In this document: piece by piece, positions 34,510 through 37,914 of the stretch
Numbering within the stretch: position 1 is the first letter of the stretch
How the letters are laid out: each line of letters begins with the position of its first letter
From: Flavobacteriaceae bacterium
GTDB lineage: Bacteria; Bacteroidota; Bacteroidia; Flavobacteriales; Flavobacteriaceae
Length of the DNA: 37,914 nt
Assembly (NCBI GenBank): GCA_026710085.1
Contig: JAPORT010000096.1
Location: forward strand, 1 to 37,914
Direction of reading: 5' to 3'
The notes under the pieces: generated by a model
The model's database searches: none
What the model saw: the letters and a program-made list of their open reading frames with translations, nothing else
Told to the model about the DNA's origin: nothing
Made by a program: the position numbers and the translations under genes

Positions 34510-34613
34510 AAAAATATATTTTTAATTCGCTCCAGTTCCATCAAAGATCAAACATGATTATTTCAAATGAATTAGCTGTAAAAGGATTTATTTCATGAAG
34601 TCATCATCAAAAA

Positions 34614-35981
34614 TTGAGGCAATTTTGCATTGATGACTGTAGTGCACTATTGATGAAACAAAAATTAAATTCAAGTTCTATTCAGAAAAAATATCAATCG
34701 CAGTTTAAAACTAAATTATTATTGGCTCATAGTGGGGGAGTTGATAGTTGTGTACTGGCTGATATCTTATTCAAATCAAATTGTCATTTTTCTGTTGCCC
34801 ATGCAAACTTTCAACTTCGAGGTTCTGAAAGTATGAAAGCACAGAACTTTGTATCAAATTGGTGTCAGTCGAATAAAGTTCCTTTTTATTATACCAAGTT
34901 TCATGTAAGCACTTATCAAAAACATTTAAAAAAGGGGGTTCAAGAAGCTACCCGTGATTTAAGGTATCGTTGGTTTGACTATTTATTGGCCATCAACCAA
35001 TTCAAATACCTATTGACGGCTCATCATTTAAACGATCAGATTGAAACTTTTCTTTTCCATGCTATCAGAGGTTCGGGAATTTCGGGTTTGAGAGGCATTC
35101 AAGAGACAGATCAAATCATAAGACCACTTTTGTTCTATTCAAAAAATCAAATTTTAGATTATGCTCATGAATGTCAAATTGATTTTATAGAAGATTCGAG
35201 CAACATCGATTTGTCTCATCAGAGAAATGTTATCAGACATCAGGTCATCGCACCGTTAGAAAAATCCAAACCGAAGTTGACACAACAGTTTTCCAATACA
35301 TTAAAAAACATGCATCAGGCACACTCATTTATAAATACAGAGTTGAATAGAATCCAAAAAAGTGTTTCAATATTAAAGGATGATAACATCTATTATTCTT
35401 TATCCAAATTAAAAAACATAAAACACCTTGAATTTTGTCTTTTTCATTGGTTTGAAACATACAATTTCAAAGTCAGTGAAATATTGAAATTAATGAATGC
35501 AGAAAATGGAAAACACATCCAACAGAGCCAGTTTGTATTATCAAAAAGCCAACATTATTTGATTTTGACAACAGAATCTGTTCTTCATATCGATTCCGAA
35601 AGATACACTCTCCAATTAAATCATCATCTGAAAGAAGGCAATATGCTGCATCCTGTTAATCTGAAATGGAAAACACTGAATCAATTTCCAAATGATGTTA
35701 TTGATTCTAATTTTGCTTTGCTTGATGAAGAAAAATTAAAAGGGGATATAACCATTGGAAAAATGAATACAGGAGATTGGTTTTATCCGAATGGTTTGAA
35801 TGGTAGAGTTTCCATTTCAAAGTATTTTAGGAATTTAAGTTATAACAAAATAGAAAAGCAAAACCAATGGATTCTTTATGTCAATAATCGTATTGCTTGG
35901 ATTGTGGGAAAGCGTTGTGATAGGAGATTTATTGCCGACCATAGGACCAAGAACATCATTTTATTTGAATACATCAAATGA
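34614..35981 (+). CDS. tilS: tRNA(Ile)-lysidine synthetase TilS
   Basis: Modifies C34 of tRNA-Ile(CAU) to lysidine so it reads AUA; essential in bacteria. PP-loop SGGVDS at 40-45, the family motif HHLNDQIETFLFHAIRGSG, and a C-terminal substrate-binding domain (ISKYFRNLSYNKIEKQNQW, IAWIVGKR). The frame opens with TTG at 34614; an ATG 13 codons in (34653) leaves 22 residues before LLLAHSGG and fits the family better, giving 442 aa. The stop TGA overlaps the dsbD ATG (ATGA, 35978-35981), so the two genes are translationally coupled. It diverges from the arginine operon. Confidence 0.93.
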   Translation: MRQFCIDDCSALLMKQKLNSSSIQKKYQSQFKTKLLLAHSGGVDSCVLADILFKSNCHFSVAHANFQLRGSESMKAQNFVSNWCQSNKVPFYYTKFHVSTYQKHLKKGVQEATRDLRYRWFDYLLAINQFKYLLTAHHLNDQIETFLFHAIRGSGISGLRGIQETDQIIRPLLFYSKNQILDYAHECQIDFIEDSSNIDLSHQRNVIRHQVIAPLEKSKPKLTQQFSNTLKNMHQAHSFINTELNRIQKSVSILKDDNIYYSLSKLKNIKHLEFCLFHWFETYNFKVSEILKLMNAENGKHIQQSQFVLSKSQHYLILTTESVLHIDSERYTLQLNHHLKEGNMLHPVNLKWKTLNQFPNDVIDSNFALLDEEKLKGDITIGKMNTGDWFYPNGLNGRVSISKYFRNLSYNKIEKQNQWILYVNNRIAWIVGKRCDRRFIADHRTKNIILFEYIK

Positions 35982-37914
35982 AAAAATTGACTGTTCTTTT
36001 CATTGCTTCACTCACATCACTTGGAGCTCAAATCATCGAACCTGTTGAATGGAAAACAGACCTTAAGTTAGTTGAGCAGAATCGATATTTGGCCACTTTC
36101 AATGCTCAAATTGATGATGGATGGCATTTATATTCTCAATTTTCCGATCCCAATGGAGCCCTGCCGACTGAATTCATTTTTTTAAACAGTTCAGATAATT
36201 ATCAGTCAATTGGTGCTGTAAAAGAAAGCGAGGCCATGGTGGACTTTGACAAAGTCTTTCAAATGGATTTGACATTTTTTAAAAATCGAGCCACTTTCGA
36301 AACCGAAATCGAAATCATCAATGCTGATTTAGACTACTTTGAAATTGAAGTGAACTACCAAGTTTGTGATGATCGATTATGCATTTTTAGATCAGAGGTC
36401 TTCGATTTTGTCATTAATGCTGAGTTTCTTAAAGAAGAGGATATTTTGGATGAACACAGCCAGCTGAAATCAGAAGAAATGGTGCTGGATTTAAAAAACA
36501 AACATTTTCTTGATAGCATTGCGGTCACTTCAAATGGAAGTCATTGGACTATTTTTTTTCTAGGTCTTTTGGGGGGGATATTGGCTTTATTAACCCCTTG
36601 CATTTTACCAATGATTCCATTGACCGTCTCTTACTTTTTGAATTCTTCTGAGACAACGAGAATCGGAGTTCTTAACGGTTTGCTTTATGGACTATTTATC
36701 ATCATCATTTATGTTTTATTGAGCCTTCCATTTCATTTATTTGATAGTCTGAATCCGGAAATTTTAAACTCACTGGCAACTAATGTCACATTAAACTTAT
36801 TGTTTTTTGCCGTCTTTATCGTTTTTGCATTGTCCTTTTTTGGTTTGTTTGATATAAAACTCCCGTCTGGCTGGATATCTAAGACGGACAAGCTTTCTTC
36901 AATGGGAAATATTGTCGGTATTTTTTTTATGGCTTTAACCTTAGCCATTGTCTCTTTTTCATGCACGGGACCATTACTTGGATCTTTACTAGCGGGGTCC
37001 ATCACCTCTCAAACGGGGGCTATGCAGCTGACCTTTGGCATGCTCGGATTTGGAACAGCATTAGGTCTGCCATTTGCTTTTTTTGCTATATTCCCTAAAA
37101 CTGTCCATTGGATTCCAAAGTCTGGGGGTTGGGTGAATGCTATCAAGATAACTTTAGGGTTTTTAGAATTAGCCTTAGCCTTAAAATTTCTTTCTAATGC
37201 CGATTTAGTGGCACACTGGGGAATTCTCAAACGCGAAATATTTATATTTATTTGGCTATTGCTTGCGCTGCTTTTAGCTTTATATTTTTTTGGTGTATTC
37301 CAATCAAAAAAGCTATGGTCCAGAAAAATAAATATTGGGCGACTGATTGTTGGTGGGATTGTATTGTGTTTTTGCTTGTATCTATTGAGGGATTTATTTT
37401 CAAAAGAGAATACGATTCAATTTTTAAGTGGTTTTCCTCCCCCCGAATTTTATAGTATCAATAAAGTTGAAAATCAATGTCCTTTAAATCTTCCTTGTTA
37501 TAAAGATTATCAGACAGGAATAGAGTTTGCCAAAAAGGAACAAAAACCCATACTTCTTGATTTTACTGGTTGGGCGTGTATTAACTGTCGTAAAATGGAA
37601 GAGAATGTTTGGGCTCATGCCGATGTTTATCCATTACTCCAAGAGTTTGTCATTATTTCACTTTACATAGATGATCGGAAGAAACTACCAGAATCTAAAC
37701 GATTTAACTACCAATATGAAGATGGACGTATTAGAGATATTAATACAATAGGTAAAAAGTGGTCTACATTTCAGTATGTGAATTTTAATAATGCTTCTCA
37801 ACCATTTTATGTTCAAATGAGTCCAGATGAAGAACTCTTGAATTCCCCTATTCAATACTCGGATGTACCAAGCTTCCGAAATTGGCTAAATGAGGGTTTA
37901 ACTGAATATGGTAA
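35978..37914 (+). CDS. dsbD: Thiol:disulfide interchange protein DsbD, partial
   Basis: Carries electrons from cytoplasmic thioredoxin across the inner membrane to periplasmic thiol pathways. Open to the end of the window (645 codons; the gene is cut by the window, not broken). Signal peptide of about 17-18 residues (MKKLTVLFIASLTSLGA). The N-terminal periplasmic domain has C130-DDRL-C135. The transmembrane DsbD domain has C208 in LTPCILPMIPLTVSYF and C329 in FSCTGPLLGSLL, the electron-carrying pair. The C-terminal thioredoxin domain has C534-IN-C537 in TGWACINCRKME. All six redox cysteines are present. It follows tilS with an ATGA overlap. Confidence 0.94.
   Translation, partial: MKKLTVLFIASLTSLGAQIIEPVEWKTDLKLVEQNRYLATFNAQIDDGWHLYSQFSDPNGALPTEFIFLNSSDNYQSIGAVKESEAMVDFDKVFQMDLTFFKNRATFETEIEIINADLDYFEIEVNYQVCDDRLCIFRSEVFDFVINAEFLKEEDILDEHSQLKSEEMVLDLKNKHFLDSIAVTSNGSHWTIFFLGLLGGILALLTPCILPMIPLTVSYFLNSSETTRIGVLNGLLYGLFIIIIYVLLSLPFHLFDSLNPEILNSLATNVTLNLLFFAVFIVFALSFFGLFDIKLPSGWISKTDKLSSMGNIVGIFFMALTLAIVSFSCTGPLLGSLLAGSITSQTGAMQLTFGMLGFGTALGLPFAFFAIFPKTVHWIPKSGGWVNAIKITLGFLELALALKFLSNADLVAHWGILKREIFIFIWLLLALLLALYFFGVFQSKKLWSRKINIGRLIVGGIVLCFCLYLLRDLFSKENTIQFLSGFPPPEFYSINKVENQCPLNLPCYKDYQTGIEFAKKEQKPILLDFTGWACINCRKMEENVWAHADVYPLLQEFVIISLYIDDRKKLPESKRFNYQYEDGRIRDINTIGKKWSTFQYVNFNNASQPFYVQMSPDEELLNSPIQYSDVPSFRNWLNEGLTEYG

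Noticed and set aside
35978-37914. dsbD as a pseudogene, since no stop codon is seen
   Set aside because: The frame stays open with all redox cysteines to the last base of the window; the gene is simply cut by the window edge.
1-37914. CRISPR arrays, rRNA genes or intact insertion sequences
   Set aside because: No regularly spaced repeats, no rRNA-like sequence and no intact transposase were found on reading through.

Overview
The window looks like a stretch of an AT-rich Bacteroidota chromosome (estimated, not measured). Pointers are TANNTTTG-type promoter boxes, few Shine-Dalgarno sites, tRNAs without an encoded CCA, tsaD and tamB side by side and divergent, a TPR gene after gyrA, a DUF4377 lipoprotein, and an arginine operon built around the Bacteroidota-type acyl-ornithine carbamoyltransferase. 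TGA is a normal stop codon: several overlapping gene junctions end in TGA.

Layout. 1-6740: clpC (minus) diverges from gyrA, which is followed by an exported TPR protein. 7094-7318: tRNA-Ser(GCT) and tRNA-Arg(TCT), then a degenerate copy of a tRNA 3' half. 7411-10066 is an accessory pocket: a MazG-like nucleotide pyrophosphohydrolase overlapping an HNH endonuclease, then a heavily decayed DDE transposase and non-coding sequence. 10067-22464 is housekeeping: ald, an AI-2E family permease, tsaD, tamB, gltA (citrate synthase), argS and lpd. 22466-24514 (minus): a tandem-DUF4377 lipoprotein, a DUF1624-like membrane acyltransferase and an unrecognised 106-aa protein. 24504-25589 (minus) has no intact gene but holds four broken small ORFs in a head-to-tail overlapping ladder. 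25604-34343 (minus) is a nine-gene operon in the order GNAT, argG, argC, proC, argD, argF', argB, argE, argH. 34614 to the end: tilS, translationally coupled to dsbD, which runs off the window.

How it fits together. The nine-gene operon covers acyl-glutamate formation through to arginine, plus proline reductase, and has almost no spacing between genes; most junctions are 4-nt ATGA overlaps. Residue 90 of the carbamoyltransferase is Ser where the Bacteroides succinyl-ornithine enzyme has Pro and the Xanthomonas acetyl-ornithine enzyme has Glu, so the pathway may use N-succinyl rather than N-acetyl intermediates. The operon leader holds a -7 box, a possible 28-codon leader peptide with two Arg codons, and mutually exclusive hairpins, which suggests attenuation.

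I found no clear new defence system, CRISPR array or intact mobile element. The best candidates for something undescribed are the arginine leader and the overlapping small-ORF ladder downstream of argH. Family assignments come from recognised motifs and recalled family sequences; no search was run.
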